Shown here piece after piece: positions 1 through 11,899 of a stretch of 64,000 nucleotides of DNA (position 1 is the first letter of the stretch; every line of letters starts with the position of its first letter). The stretch is from NCBI GenBank assembly GCA_003952965.2, contig CM025849.1, positions 3,505,805 through 3,569,804 on the forward strand, written 5' to 3'. Origin of the DNA: Morella rubra (taxonomy: Eukaryota > Streptophyta > Magnoliopsida > Fagales > Myricaceae). A model generated the notes under the pieces. The model did no database searches, had not been told where the DNA came from, and saw only the letters and a program-made list of their open reading frames with translations. Made by a program: the position numbers and the translations under genes.

Positions 1-95
1 TCAGCATATACCAATTTTGATAGACAATGTCACACTAGCGTAGTATAATTTTTTTACAGTTGCATTTATTATTTGCTGAAATTGGTCATACTGGC

Positions 96-415
96 TCATG
101 ACGGATCCAACTCTCTAAAGTCTCTAAATCTGTAGTTGGGATTTGTACATTTTAAACGCTCAGCAAATCCTGATAACCATGTTGTGCTACTTTCTGTACG
201 TTCGGGTGATTCCTTTGCAAGTAGCATAAAGATTTTCCTTTTGCGGTGTGGTGGTGGTGTAGATGGCTTGTTTTGGGGAACTTTTAGCCTAGGAATAAGT
301 TTCGTATCAGCCTTGGGCAAGGAAACAAGGTTGATCTTGAGAGGGGTAATCGAGATTGATCTTGTGGAGCAAAAGTAGTGGATTTCAATTTGAATGGAAC
401 TGAACCGTGCTCATA
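96..415 (-). pseudogene. Coding-like antisense stretch, unidentified
   Basis: The minus strand is open for about 100 codons ending at a stop near 96. It is rich in basic and proline residues (a PSTPPPHRKRK-like run) and ends in ELDPS. Upstream of about 350 a different frame also looks protein-like, which would need one frameshift. I do not recognise the protein. It lies antisense to the 5' part of the Alba gene, where an intron of that gene would be expected. It may be the tail of a decayed neighbour or simply a chance open frame. Confidence 0.2.
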
Positions 416-1111
416 CTTTTTATTAGTTTGCTTTATACGTAGCTGTGATTAGGCAATAACTGTTTGTGCTGCTCCATGCAGTCTTGCCCCATGGTGATAT
501 CTTGGTTTATTAAATCCACCTCTATGTCGGGACAGAGATCAAACGCGAGGATACAGGGTTGGGGTTTTGTTAAATAGGCAGGGGGTAGGAAATCACTGTA
601 AAATTATTAGGTTCAATTTTTGTTCTCAGTTTCCCAAAATTTTTAATCTCTCGGCAATTTGAGATTGGCTCTTTATGAGGTTTATCTACAAAAACATTCT
701 CGGTGCTGCTATGTTGTACTTGGGTTGACAATACTTGCTGGGTTCTTTTCTGAGCGGGACACTTAAACTGGGTTGCTATGACATAATGGTCATTTCATCA
801 TCAGACTTTGATGAGGATGCTCCTGGTTTATTGAGGCTTTATGGGCTTCGTTATAAGTTGGTGACTACAAACTGGTCTTCTAGCAGCTTGGTCAGTCCTT
901 TGGCCATAGGGCCGGCTTTCTTGAATAACAAGAGGTTTAGTTAAAGGTCAGAGTATACAGGCTTTGAAGACACTCCAGAATATCTTCCTGTCAGGGTTTC
1001 TCATATGTTATTGTGTTTGAATAGTTTTGCTTGTGATAGCGTGTCTTTTCTTTCTTTGATCAGAAAATATTTGCTGTGAATTTTATTAATTTTGTGACAT
1101 TTTATAATCAG

Positions 1112-3104
1112 GAAAAACGTGTCAGGGAGATTGTTTTGAAAGCAATGGGACAAGCAATCAGCAAGACAGTAGCCATTGCAGAGATTTTAAAGGTTGGTAT
1201 ACTTTTCAATACATTCCTAAGATTTTTTCTCTCTCTCTCTCTCTCTTCTCAACCTTCTTTCAAACTGATTTCCTATTTCATATCATGAAACAGAAGCGAA
1301 TCCCCAGGTTGCATCAGGATACTGCCATTAGCTCAGTAAGCATCACTGACGTATGGGAACCCATTGAAGAGGGCCTTGTACCGTAAGTTTCTTAGGTCAC
1401 CCTGGTTTCATAACCAATATATGTAGTTGTTCATATGGGATCAATATGTACCCTCATACTATGAATAGCTGAGAATTGATACTTTACTTCTCCAACATTT
1501 ATCTTTATGTTAGCCTTGCGTATGCTTAGGTTTCCCTCTTTCTAATGTATATCTTTTGTTAAGATGTGAAAAATAATTGACCCTTAATATCATGCAGTGT
1601 TGAGATGACCCGCCATGTCTCAATGATTTCAATCACCTTATCCCCTAGAGAGCTAAACCAAAATTCTCCTGGGTAAGTTCATATAAGCTTTTGGTCTCTG
1701 CTCAATATATGGTTCGTGGACCAACTATCAATATTTTCATGCTATGCTTTCCTACTGCTATTTTTACAAGCCCATGCTGCCTCCAAGTCTTCTATCTGTT
1801 TAATATTTGTTCTTACTAGTTTTTCTACTTGGCATTTGTGGTGTGTTGTAAGAATATCCAAAAATTTTGTCCACAGGTACCAAGCTCCACATTATGCTGA
1901 GCAATTAAAGCCGCAATCAACTTATCAGCAGCAACAACCACCTAAACCAGCGCGTGCCACTTACAATGCTGTCAACGAAGGTGATGCCAGTGACAAGTGA
2001 ATGATATGCATTAACTGTTTTGAAAACCTTTTCTCTCGTTTCTCCCCCACTGGGAGAAGACGTTTTTGTTTTAACTTCTTTTCTTCTCTATCTACACACT
2101 GCAGTTATGTGACCTGTTTCCTGCTCTTTATTTCTAGATTCCTATGGCCGAGGCCGGGGTCGTGGTAGAGGGAGAGGGCGGAGCTGGGGTAGGGGTGGTG
2201 GATCCGGGAATTACCAAAGTGGATCTGGGAATTACCAAGGTGGATACGGATACTATCAAGGTGGATATGGAAACTATCAAGGTATAATTGTTTTAGGATA
2301 CTGGATTATTTATGGAGCGGTTGAGTGTTATTTTGACCCACATTTTATTTGAAGTGTGACCTTTCTTTTTTCCTGGCACTCTTTGACTAATAGATAATGG
2401 TGGATATTCAAACCGAGGTGGATATGGAAACTATCAAGGTATAATTGTTTTAGGATACTGGGTTATTTGTGGAGCGGTTGAGTGTTATTTTGACTCACAT
2501 TTTATTTGAAGTGTGACCTTTCTTTTTTCCTTGCACTCTTTGACTAATAGATAATGGTGGATATTCAAACCGAGGTGGATATGGAAACTATCAAGGTATA
2601 ATTGTTTTAGGATACTGCATTATTTGTGGAGCGGTCGAGTGTTATTTTGACCCACATTTTATTTGAAGTGTGACCTTTTTTTTTTCCTGGCACTCTTTGA
2701 CTAACAGATAATGGTGGATATTCAAACCGGGGACGAGGAGGTGGGCGAGGCAGAGGTTGGGGCTATCGTGGTAAGTTTCATGATCTGACTGCATATGCAA
2801 TCAAAACTTCTTATAGATTAATTGACGAACTTGCGCTCTTGTGGTGGGATTAAGTTCTATTTGGTTGTTCTATTTCTGATTCTCCACCATTGGATTCATT
2901 TTGGTCTAGGTTTTTCATGAGGTGGTGTTGATGTTAGGTTACGTGCTTGTACAAATTTACTTTTTGGCTTATAATTTCATGCACCTTACCTTTCTAACAG
3001 GGACTGGATATGAACGAGGCAGAGGTGGAGGGGGCAGCAGAGGATATGGCCGTGGTAGGGGCCGGATGGGTGGCCGGGGAAGGGGTGGCAACAATCAGGC
3101 ATAG
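1112..3104 (+). CDS. Alba-domain RNA/DNA-binding protein with C-terminal RGG/YGN repeats (5' exon missing)
   Basis: Nine exons can be placed: 1112-1192, 1294-1382, 1598-1672, 1877-1989, 2138-2281, 2394-2438, 2551-2595, 2708-2770 and 3001-3104 (TAG). All introns are GT-AG and the joins keep frame. The first exons encode the Alba core (EIVLKAMGQAISKTV, then KRIPRLHQDTAI, then a WEPIEEGL segment and TRHVSMISITLS). A Q/P-rich linker follows, and then a long Gly/Arg/Tyr tail with RGRGRG and GGYGNYQ repeats. Plant Alba proteins of this long type bind RNA or DNA in cytoplasm and nucleus. The usual N-terminal exon, ending in a NYISYAT-like segment, is not visible in 1-1111. It either lies upstream beyond an intron of more than 1.1 kb or has been lost. 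The donor at 1990 (CCA|GTGACA) was chosen because it alone joins in frame to 2138. Confidence 0.9.
2282..2726 (+). repeat. 157-bp tandem repeat of intron plus 45-bp exon inside the Alba gene
   Basis: A unit of 112 bp intron plus 45 bp exon is repeated: 2282-2438, 2439-2595, and a third copy from 2596 that matches the intron and then only the first part of exon 2708-2770. The introns differ at only a few positions. Each 45-bp exon has phase 1 at both ends and encodes DNGGYSNRGGYGNYQ, so every added unit lengthens the RGG/YGN tail by 15 residues without breaking frame. Confidence 0.97.
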
Positions 3105-4167
3105 ATATTACTGTTTTCCTTATTGCTTTTACTAAATGCTTGCCTTGGCCTGTGAGTTCAATCTATATGAATGCAGTTCTAATAGCGTGAATGTGGTTCA
3201 CAATCTCCCAGCATTATTATGCAGTGTTTTTGTGTTTTCATTATATGGTGGCAAGGTTGTCGTGTTCATCTTTTGCATACAGCCGAAGATCAATGTGGTC
3301 AGTTTATGATTGCTGTAATTCATTTACCCCTGTGGTTGCCAATTCCCTTTTGTATTTATTATTTTGAAATGTCTTTATTTCTTTGAAAGAATATCTGTTC
3401 TTTCTCAATTGGACTCCTTGTGTCAAGATCTCAAATTAGGAGCATCTGAGGGAGTTTTCCCAATCATTGATACAGCAAGTCATTTTCCTGCATATATAGT
3501 GCGTACCGTAAAATATTGAACACAACTTACCCGTAAGAGGAGAGCTCAGGGAGGTGAGTGCATTGATCTTCTCGAAGTTCACTGAGGTAAACTTGACTTG
3601 AATTCGAAGATTTTGCCCAAAAAAATAAATATCCCGGAATTCCATTTCAAGCTGCTGGATGTCCCCCAATCTTGCAAAGGGAAGAAAAAACAGAGCTTTA
3701 TTGCGAATATCATTTGATGTGAAAATAATGCGAGTTGTTATTTTAAATGTCAAGTTTAAGAGATATGCTCTTTCTACTTGGGCACTGAACCTTGGACACA
3801 TTTGGTCCAGACCTCAACGGATAATGACGACGGCCAACTCTGTAGTAGAGAAGGTTAATCGGCCCCTTGTAAAAGACCAAGCCATCGTCTCGGGCTCCCA
3901 TTGGTCCTGGTTTAGGACTGAAACTTCAAGAGACGCACCCTCAATCATTGTCCAGCTTTTAAAAGGACTACTTTGTGCGTTTTGATTGATCAGAGGTGAC
4001 GCAGTGGGAAGGGATTTAGTGAGCTTTTAATTTAACACGTTTCGATTTAGACTTAAAACCTGAAGCCTTTGATATGACTCGCTACCGACTACAGTGAACC
4101 GTCACTCGCTTGATATTATATAAGAAACTATGCCTACTATTGGTTTAGATCTTAAAATAATTTTTTT
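3105..4167. other. 3' flank of the Alba gene, no gene recognised
   Basis: The first 300 bases look like 3' UTR. Overlapping open frames on both strands at 3436-3985 show no recognisable motif and no splice-supported continuation. I see nothing else here. Confidence 0.5.
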
Positions 4168-4569
4168 TTGAAAAAAATATATTTTTTATCCATAAGTTAT
4201 TATAGATTTTGTATTTTGTACTCTAAACTATCAATTTTGACATATTGCACTTTTTAACTATCAATTTTTAACACTTTACACCTTTTATCAAATTTTTAGA
4301 CTAAAATAACGATAATGTCTTTGACCCATTTTGCATATATTGAATATATTGTTGTCAATTCATTAATTTTTTAAGGGTATTATTGTCAAATGAAGGGTGC
4401 AAAATGTTTAATATTAGTAGTTGGAGGGTGTAATGTGTCAAAGTGGGTAGTTTAGGGTGCAAAGTGTCTAACATTGGTAGTTTGAGGGTGTAATGTCTTA
4501 AAGATGGTAGTTTGGGGTGTAATGTGTCACTAACCTGGTAGTTTATGGGTGAAAAGTGTATTTTTCCCT
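4168..4569. mobile_element. MITE-like element with about 30-bp terminal inverted repeats
   Basis: The left end (GAAAAAAATATATTTTTTAT followed by CCATAA) is an imperfect inverted match of the right end (CCCATAAAC then TACACTTTTC, read as reverse complement). The interior has short alternating phrases such as GGTAGTTTGAGGGTG and GGGTGCAAAGTGTC. It has no coding capacity. A more diverged relative may lie at about 24,716-25,065. Confidence 0.6.
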
Positions 4570-4790
4570 TTTTTGTGCTTGTCTTTTTTGGAAGTAGTGT
4601 AGATTCTTTTGGGCTTGGTGAAAGTTTGTTAAAAGTTATTGGAGTTTGTAAAAGTTTGTTAAAAGTTGTTGGAATTTGTAAAAAGTTATTGAGGTTGGTG
4701 AAAAAGTATTATGATTGATGAAAAAGTGATTCTGAAAATTTTTGAAAAGATTTTGAGATCAATCTAAACATAGCTTATAACTCTTAACCC
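4570..4790. repeat. Short dispersed repeat of the AAAAGTTGTTGG type, copy 1
   Basis: The stretch repeats phrases like TTGGAGTTTGTAAAAGTT and ends GATCAATCTAAACATAG. A similar stretch at about 10,770-10,985 starts TTGTTTGGAT, carries GTTGGGGTTTATAAAAAGTT and ends GGTCAATCCAAACACAG. The two look like copies of one non-coding dispersed family with TGTTTGGAT-like inverted ends. Confidence 0.45.
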
Positions 4791-6256
4791 CGAGTAAGTT
4801 TATATAAACCTCTACTAACTAAGAATGTGACATAGGAATGATGGAAGAAAACGAAAATAAGCTGATAACATAGTGAATGACAAATGTTATAGACTCACTA
4901 ATATCGACCAGTCATGATTGATATTAATGACATCTCACTACTTGATTGAGGCATCACATCTTACATTAACGTCTCACTAATAAGAAACAAAGAGTCTCAC
5001 TCTCTCAAAATAAACAACAAATCAAATCATTTTATGCGACTTACAAATTAGAAAGAAATAAAATATTAGACTTTTAAATATGTGCAAGTATTAGAAGCAT
5101 AATAAAACTAAAACATCATTAATAATAACTATTTCTAATTCAATTTTTTTTGATAAGTAACTATTTCTAATTCAAAATTAAACATAAATTGATTTTCAAT
5201 TTAGAATTAAACATAAACTGCAACTTGAACAAGACTCTAACTTAACAGCATCTCAGTTACCAAAAAACTGCTTGCTTGCATACGAATGTTATTTGAATGA
5301 ATTATTACTATTGTCAGTCCTAAGAATATTATGCCAAAAGTACTTTAATAAACTGGGACCTGATACCCTAAGAAGGAACAAAGGACGAGGGGTCTAGGGA
5401 GAGGCCCAGCCGCCCACTCTGGAGTCCAGGTGGTTACTGCCTATTTGTTGTACGAGAAGGGAATTGTCATTCAGCTAGGCGGTCCCGAAGCTCAGCTCCT
5501 CCTACAGTTGATATTAAGCTACACAGTCACCATTTAATGTTTCAAATTAATTTTCCACCTCCTATACCTAACTCCCCAATTATCACCGTCCACAGTTGCT
5601 TCCCCTCCGATCTCTCCCTAATCTCGACCTCTGTCGGGATACAAATTCTCCCGTCTTTATCGTTCGTATCATTATTCCTTTTTTATGCTGTGAGTTCTCG
5701 AATTCATAGATCTTGAATGTAGACAAAATTCCAGGTCGAAAGATCCCAAGTCCTAGACGCACATCACCAATTAATATACTTCATTTAGTAGATACTACTA
5801 GATTGGGGTTTGGTTTATGGAATTATACCATTTGTTTTTTTTTAGAGCTAAGAATAATTTAAGAAATCATAGCATTCGGACTTCTATATATGTAGTATAG
5901 ACTCCATCGATGGATAATTTATAGTTTCTATCCTCTTTTAGCTGAATTTATAATTCAACACCCATGAAGGAAATAAGAGGAAATCGAATTGAAGCTGTGC
6001 TAGCTGCACCCAAGCTATAATTGTGTCGTAACTAAGTACTATTGGAGACTGAATTTATAGTGTTTTCCCTCTCCCCTTTTTTTTAATACCAAATAGGACT
6101 ACACATCCAAATTTTATTCAATACTCTCACTTATGGTGGAGGAAACGGTGGTTACAAAATTAGTCTGACACAATACCAATTAAAAACCAACCAACCAACC
6201 AACCAATCAAAATAAACAAAAACAAACCAGACACCTTTAAAAAAAAAAAAAAAACA
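4791..6256. other. AT-rich intergenic DNA, nothing recognised
   Basis: No coding-like frame or RNA gene was found. A slightly GC-richer patch at about 5340-5520 does not resemble a gene I know. Confidence 0.4.
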
Positions 6257-6261
6257 AAGAC

Positions 6262-7688
6262 TGTCACACCCCAGACCCAGTAGGGTCCCATAGTGAACTT
6301 TTCTCTTGACAACAGTAAAAAGATATAATAAAAATAATTCTTTCGTTTATTCAAAAACCAAACACTTGTAAAGTTCTCACTTTTAAACCATCATTAAAAT
6401 TAAAACCTCTCAATAAAACATAAATCTAAAAACAAAACTCCTTCCTCATCTATCCCAGCCCGTATGCCATCTAAGCTTGATCCTCAGCATGCTCTTCCTT
6501 ATACTCTGAAGATAGAAATATATTAACGGAGTGAGTTCGACAACTCAGTAAGCGGAGAATAAAAAGAATATTAATAATAAAATTTCCAAATGATTCTTTT
6601 TCAGTAGTTCGGAACTTTTCCCTTAGACAATATCAGTAAGCCATGTTTACCCTATGGCAGGGTTGTGCAATCATTCCGAAGAATAGATGCACCAGTAATC
6701 AGTAATCAGTGAGTTGGTATCAACAGAGACAGTAATAACAGTAATCAGTAATACACATTGCCATCGAGATTTCAGAACATAAAACAGTAATAAAAAAAAA
6801 ACATAAAATTATATTTCAGTATAAACAGTAATTGGATAACAGTGAAACCAAGAATTCAAAACAGACTTCGGTATAATTTTTCCCAAAACCGTCATTTCAT
6901 ATTATCGAGAAAAATTTATCGTTACCCCGCTTACCTGACTCGCTTGAATAATCGATATCCCCGCTATTAGCACAACCTAACAGTAATCCGGAAAATAATT
7001 AGGGATCAAAACGATATTTGAAACTTGAATTTCACAATGTATAATTCGTTTAACTATTTGAAACGAATTACACACGTGATCGAAGTAGAGAAGGAACAAA
7101 GCGTACCGGCAACGAAAAAAAACTTCAAGAATTCGCAACAATGAGAGAGACAAAGAAAGAGAGATATAGAGATCTCAAAAAATGACCGAGGTCGAAATTG
7201 AGAGGTGTGCTTGACCTCTGAACGAGCTCCCCCTTTTATAGTTGAGGAGAACCCAAGATTTGGCCGAAAAATTCATTACAAAATCTTGAAACTGATGTCC
7301 TTTCGAAATCCCCCATAAAACATGATAAATCATATTATTTATGAAGAATCTTCGAGATATTTGCAAAGGAGTCGAATAGGCTTCGAAATCTAGGCCAAAA
7401 GAGGTGTAACGGGTGAGAAAATGAAGAGAGAGAGAACTGGTCGGCGAAAAGCCATGTAACTGCTGCAAAACTCGAGAATTAGGGCTGAGGAAGAAGAAGA
7501 GTCGAAACGCAACGTTTTACAAAAAAATCAAATCGGGCGAAAAGAAGTTTAAGTATTAACTACTCCCACCATTTTAACCACGCGAGCGCATGGCTCCAGT
7601 GGCTTGCTCGCCCTTTACCTCTCACTGCACCGAGGTTCGAATCCTCACGCTGCCCCTTTTTTTTTTTTTTTTAAACTGGGTTATCACA
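6262..7688 (-). mobile_element. Solo LTR (1,427 bp), probably of a non-autonomous LTR retrotransposon
   Basis: On + the element starts TGTCACACCCCAG and ends GGGTTATCACA. On its own (minus) strand it therefore begins TGTGATAACCCAG and ends GGGGTGTGACA, the usual TG...CA. The 5-bp AAGAC is present directly on both sides (6257-6261 and 7689-7693), as expected for an integrase-made TSD. A TATA box (TATAAAAG on minus, 7233-7240) could mark the U3/R border. No gag-pol coding and no second LTR are seen, so this is most simply a solo LTR. A tRNA-like SINE lies inside it. Confidence 0.8.
7580..7672 (+). mobile_element. tRNA-derived SINE-like element with oligo-T tail
   Basis: An A-box-like TGGCTCCAGTGG and a perfect B box GGTTCGAATCC are spaced as in a tRNA promoter, and the unit ends in about 16 T. 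It lacks a foldable full tRNA cloverleaf. It sits inside the solo LTR. Confidence 0.65.
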
Positions 7689-7693
7689 AAGAC

Positions 7694-10600
7694 GGTAAAA
7701 ATAATCTTAATCCAAAATATCTAGTTACATTAGTCTGAAACTAAGCAGTCCAAAACGATCCACATATAAAATTCTTCAAAGCTTCTGAAGTAACTCTCCT
7801 AAAATAGAATTCCTTTGTTGACTACGCGTGGCTCCATACTTCGTCAATAAATTCCTAATTTGCTTCTTCCCAAAAAATATGATTTATGAAGAGAACAAAA
7901 CTGCCAGAGTTTTGTTCTCTACTTTTGGGGGGCTAGCATGTCTTTTGCCGGAAGAGTCAAAGTGGAGTTGGTCGATCGGTGGGTAAATGCAGAATTGTTA
8001 TCACCTGCCACAACTGACCATAAACCGAGTCAGGTGGAAACAAAAAAAAAAAAAAAGGGAGAGGTGTCAAACTTTTGGAACCATATACAAGTTTTCTCGA
8101 TAAAAAATTTCCTTTGGGCCGAGAAGATGTCCAAGTTCCGGCTAAAACAGAAAACCTGTCCAGGTTCATTTGTGCTTCCTCCAGAAAAGAGGAAGTTCCT
8201 TTGGACCCACACTTTGCTGCTTTTGAAATTATTAGGCAAGTAATTGATTGATGGATCAAGGAATAGTAGTACTGGATATCTCTTAGTTTCTGTACCACAA
8301 ACATCGTCAGCAAAATTGCATATCCATGTACGTATGCATATTTTTAAAGCTATCTGTTGTTGGAAAAGTATAAGCATTCTTAAAGAACTTCGATTGATGT
8401 TTTACTGGTTTGCGTGTGAAGTTATGTTTCTCCTATTGTTATAAGTTGCTTACTTTTTAAAAAAAAACCGAGGACGGTATCTCCAATCTTATTAAATTGA
8501 AAAATACCGTGGTTAAATAAAAAACCAATATGAACTCAACAACAAAATAAAAACTCACGAAAACAAAAACTGACTTTCAACTGAAAAACAAAGCAATAGA
8601 CATAATAAAATCTAATATTAGTAAAACCTAACTTATCAACACGCAGAATACCTCTCATATTATAAGATTTGTGTTCAAGTATATATATATATACAAGTGT
8701 GCGTACACTCCTAAATTAGATAGATTAAAACGTCTTATTAAGCAATTACTATATGAAGAGATCAGTAGATAATTTCATAGAAGTATCATTTTGTATGTCT
8801 TATTTACTAAATAAAAACATGTGTTTATTGTGCAATATAATATAAGTATTATTTTGATTAAATCTAAAAACTGTTGTTTAGCGTATATATAGAATGTAAT
8901 TATAAGTACAAATCTATAAAACAAAGAATTTAGTTTGTAAATTAATGTAATAACTATTTGTTTTATTTTATATGCTTGTTGTCATGTCGATGTTGAAAAT
9001 ACTATTAGTATTTTACATATTTTTCAGGTAGCATGCCTTCAAATTTTTTGTGGTATTCTATTAGTTTTTTCTTTAGAATGTTCTCAAATATGTACGCATA
9101 TACATACATACATAAATCTTTATAAATATATCCTGTAACAAGGCACACGGCCTAGGACTAGAGGGTATTTCTACGGGTTTGAAGTTAAAATATTTGTAAC
9201 TATATATGATACTAATTAATGAAGGTTGTTATATATTTCTTTAACTCTTTTCCCGCAAATACAACAAAATATATAAAAGAAAAGTATAACCCAGCATGAT
9301 GTACGTGTATATTTATATTTTGACTTCCGCATAACTCTGTTGTGTATAGGTATAAGATATTTTTAATAACCTGAAATTCAACTAGGCGAGATTCTGATTC
9401 TAATGAAATTTTGTATATATATATATTGCTTTGCTTTTAAATACAACGAAAAATTAAATAACTATAAGCAGGGCACGAGGGCTTCAAATGAGATGCCAGC
9501 ATGCATGCTGCATGCTTTTTGGAGGAAGATCCTGTGGGATGTTTCAAATTTAATAAAGCAAACATCTAGCTCGATTGTCTAATTCTCTACAGTTCCATCG
9601 ACCCTTGATAATTCTTTTTAATATATTAAACCCAGTTGGTTTACCAACATTCCATGATCAGGTCTAATTAACAACGTTGTGATCACTATTGTGTCTGATT
9701 TAATTTGGGTCGACTCTCATTGCGGTACAAACACACAAAAGCTTTGTAACAAACGTACGTCGTACGTGCACAAACTATAGCCAAGCCTTCGACAAAAGAA
9801 ACGTCACGAAAAGGCCAATCTATATATATATATATATATTGGCAAAGTCCTGATTACATTTTGTACGTGTTGTCAGTCATTATTGCGGAAAATTGTTAAT
9901 CTAACTTTCAAAGGACTTGGATCTGTCGTCGATGTATATGTTTCTTTAGAATCAACTTTTGGAAGGCCTAGAAAACAAAACAAAAAAACCTTTGGAATGG
10001 GCATTTGGCAAAGGGGTCACGAGTTACAACCTGTTTTTGTTCCAAATAATTGGGAAACTATGGCATGATCAGACAGTTAGCTAGCTAATTGTTGTTTATT
10101 ATTCAAATTAACCACCTTTAGCTATAGATAATATATATGTGCAGAGTGTTCAGTTCCAGTGAATAAGCTGTTCATTAATTAGTGGTGGCCACGCTATTTA
10201 ATAATTCCCACGGCCGGACCAACATGATACCGACTAAATTCATAATTATATAGAAATAAACACTGCAAAATTAAGGCCTCCTGATATCCTCGATCTGTGC
10301 AAATAATAATTCGCCTTTGCTTTCTACTGAAGGATGCCTCATGCATACATATGAAATCTTTGTTTTTTTTTTAACCAAAACAAGTATCTTCTTTAGAGGC
10401 AAAAGATTACATATGTAATTATTAAGGAGATTCAAGCATGTTCGAAAAACAACATGCCAAGACCAATGGGCGTGTAAATCTACGAGCTTAATTTATTTTA
10501 CGTTGAATACAATCTATTACCATAATAGTTTCACTTTGTTTCATATTGCAAAATAAATCTTAAAAAGTTCTATGTACAAAATTAGTAAAGTCTTATCTCC

Positions 10601-11770
10601 TAATTTCAACTTAACTTTGAGTATATATAATTTCAATCAGAGCTTTTATATATCGGATATTGTTAATATATTAATTAGTACAATATATCTAGCGATAAAT
10701 ATTGACTCTCAACCAGACAAGTAAGTCAAGGTAAACTTATCCATTAGTACAACTGTCCCTATGTAATATTTAATGCCTTGTTTGGATGGAAAAATTTCTT
10801 TTTGTTGAAATTTCTTTTATTAGATATAATTTAGATTCTATTAGGATTTCTGAAAAAATCGTTGGAGTTCATACAAAGATGTTGGGGTTTATAAAAAGTT
10901 AGAGTTTATGAAAAATTGTTTGAATTTGTGAAAATATTTTCAATTTTTTTTGGGTCAATCCAAACACAGTAAAGAAAAAGATTTGGGCTATAAAACTCTG
11001 AATTTTCAAGACTATTTTGTTTATCTATGCTAAGAAAAAGAAAATTTACATGATTCACCTTTGTCCCTATACTTGTATTGGAGGAACTGCAGGGGCAAAG
11101 CCAGGATGTTATAACTTTTGAGAAGTTTGAGGGGGATATTGCCCCTCCTTGAAGCGTTTGGGAGGAAGAATTTTCAGTATGTGGGACATGAGATTTACGC
11201 CGAATTATAATCGTATGGAAAAATTTAAAATTCTTAATTCATCTTATTCCAAATCGCAATACCTCAATACGTACATATTGTGGATCGACTCCATTCCGTT
11301 TCACTCCAATAATTAATCTATATTCCTGAACTGAAGTACTCTTCTTCGTGTAGGGAGTACGACCCAATTGTTCCACCACTTTCTCTTTCTCATATTTGGA
11401 AGTTAAGTCCACTAAAGAAAGACAGATAAAGATCAAAACTTTTCGACCATCGAATTCCGGTAAAAAAAAAGAAAAAATATGTTTCAGAAGTACTCAGAAC
11501 TACCATGAATCTCGACAATTAGGATGTGTGATGAAGGGCCGTTGACAACTCCAACAGAGTTTATTGGTGTAGGGGTGACAGAAACAGGAAATAGATAAAT
11601 CCAATACAAGACAGGTTCAGGATCGTGCCAAGGTTTAATCCAAGAAAGACACGTGTGTGCCAGCCGGCGGATCGGTTGGTTGGCTCATGGCTGTTAGTTC
11701 AGCCGCAACCTGCATAAGAGAACCTAGACGAAGGGTGGTCCAAGTTCATTTTAACATCACCTATTTCCTC
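7694..11770. other. AT-rich intergenic DNA with microsatellites
   Basis: No gene is recognised. The stretch has (TA)n runs near 8,680, 9,414 and 9,820, and a copy of the TTGTTTGGAT dispersed repeat at about 10,770-10,985. Open frames near 7,938-8,444 overlap each other on both strands and show no protein family signature. The last 700 bases hold the upstream region of the SDI1-type gene. Confidence 0.4.
10770..10985. repeat. Short dispersed repeat of the AAAAGTTGTTGG type, copy 2
   Basis: Starts at a TTGTTTGGAT phrase and ends GGTCAATCCAAACA, giving short inverted ends. The interior resembles 4570-4790. Non-coding. Confidence 0.45.
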
Positions 11771-11777
11771 TATATAT
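11771..11777 (+). promoter_or_regulatory. Probable TATA box of the SDI1-type gene
   Basis: TATATAT lies 129 bp upstream of the ATG at 11,900. It is followed by a CT-rich and then GA-rich leader (about 11,868-11,896), typical of a plant 5' UTR. Confidence 0.5.
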
Positions 11778-11899
11778 TGGCTTCCTCTCTGTCCTCCCAG
11801 TTCCCTTTCTAGCGAGTAGGCCCAGCTTTCAATATTATTGCTGGTGCCTGTCAAAGAAAAGCAGGCGGAGAGAGAGAGAGACAGAGAGAGACAGAGATT

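Noticed and set aside
3436..3985. Overlapping open frames on both strands after the Alba gene
   Set aside because: No family motif, no splice support, and both strands are open, which fits chance.
7580..7672. Possible true tRNA gene
   Set aside because: A and B boxes are present, but the arms do not pair into a cloverleaf and the unit ends in a long T run, so a SINE is more likely.
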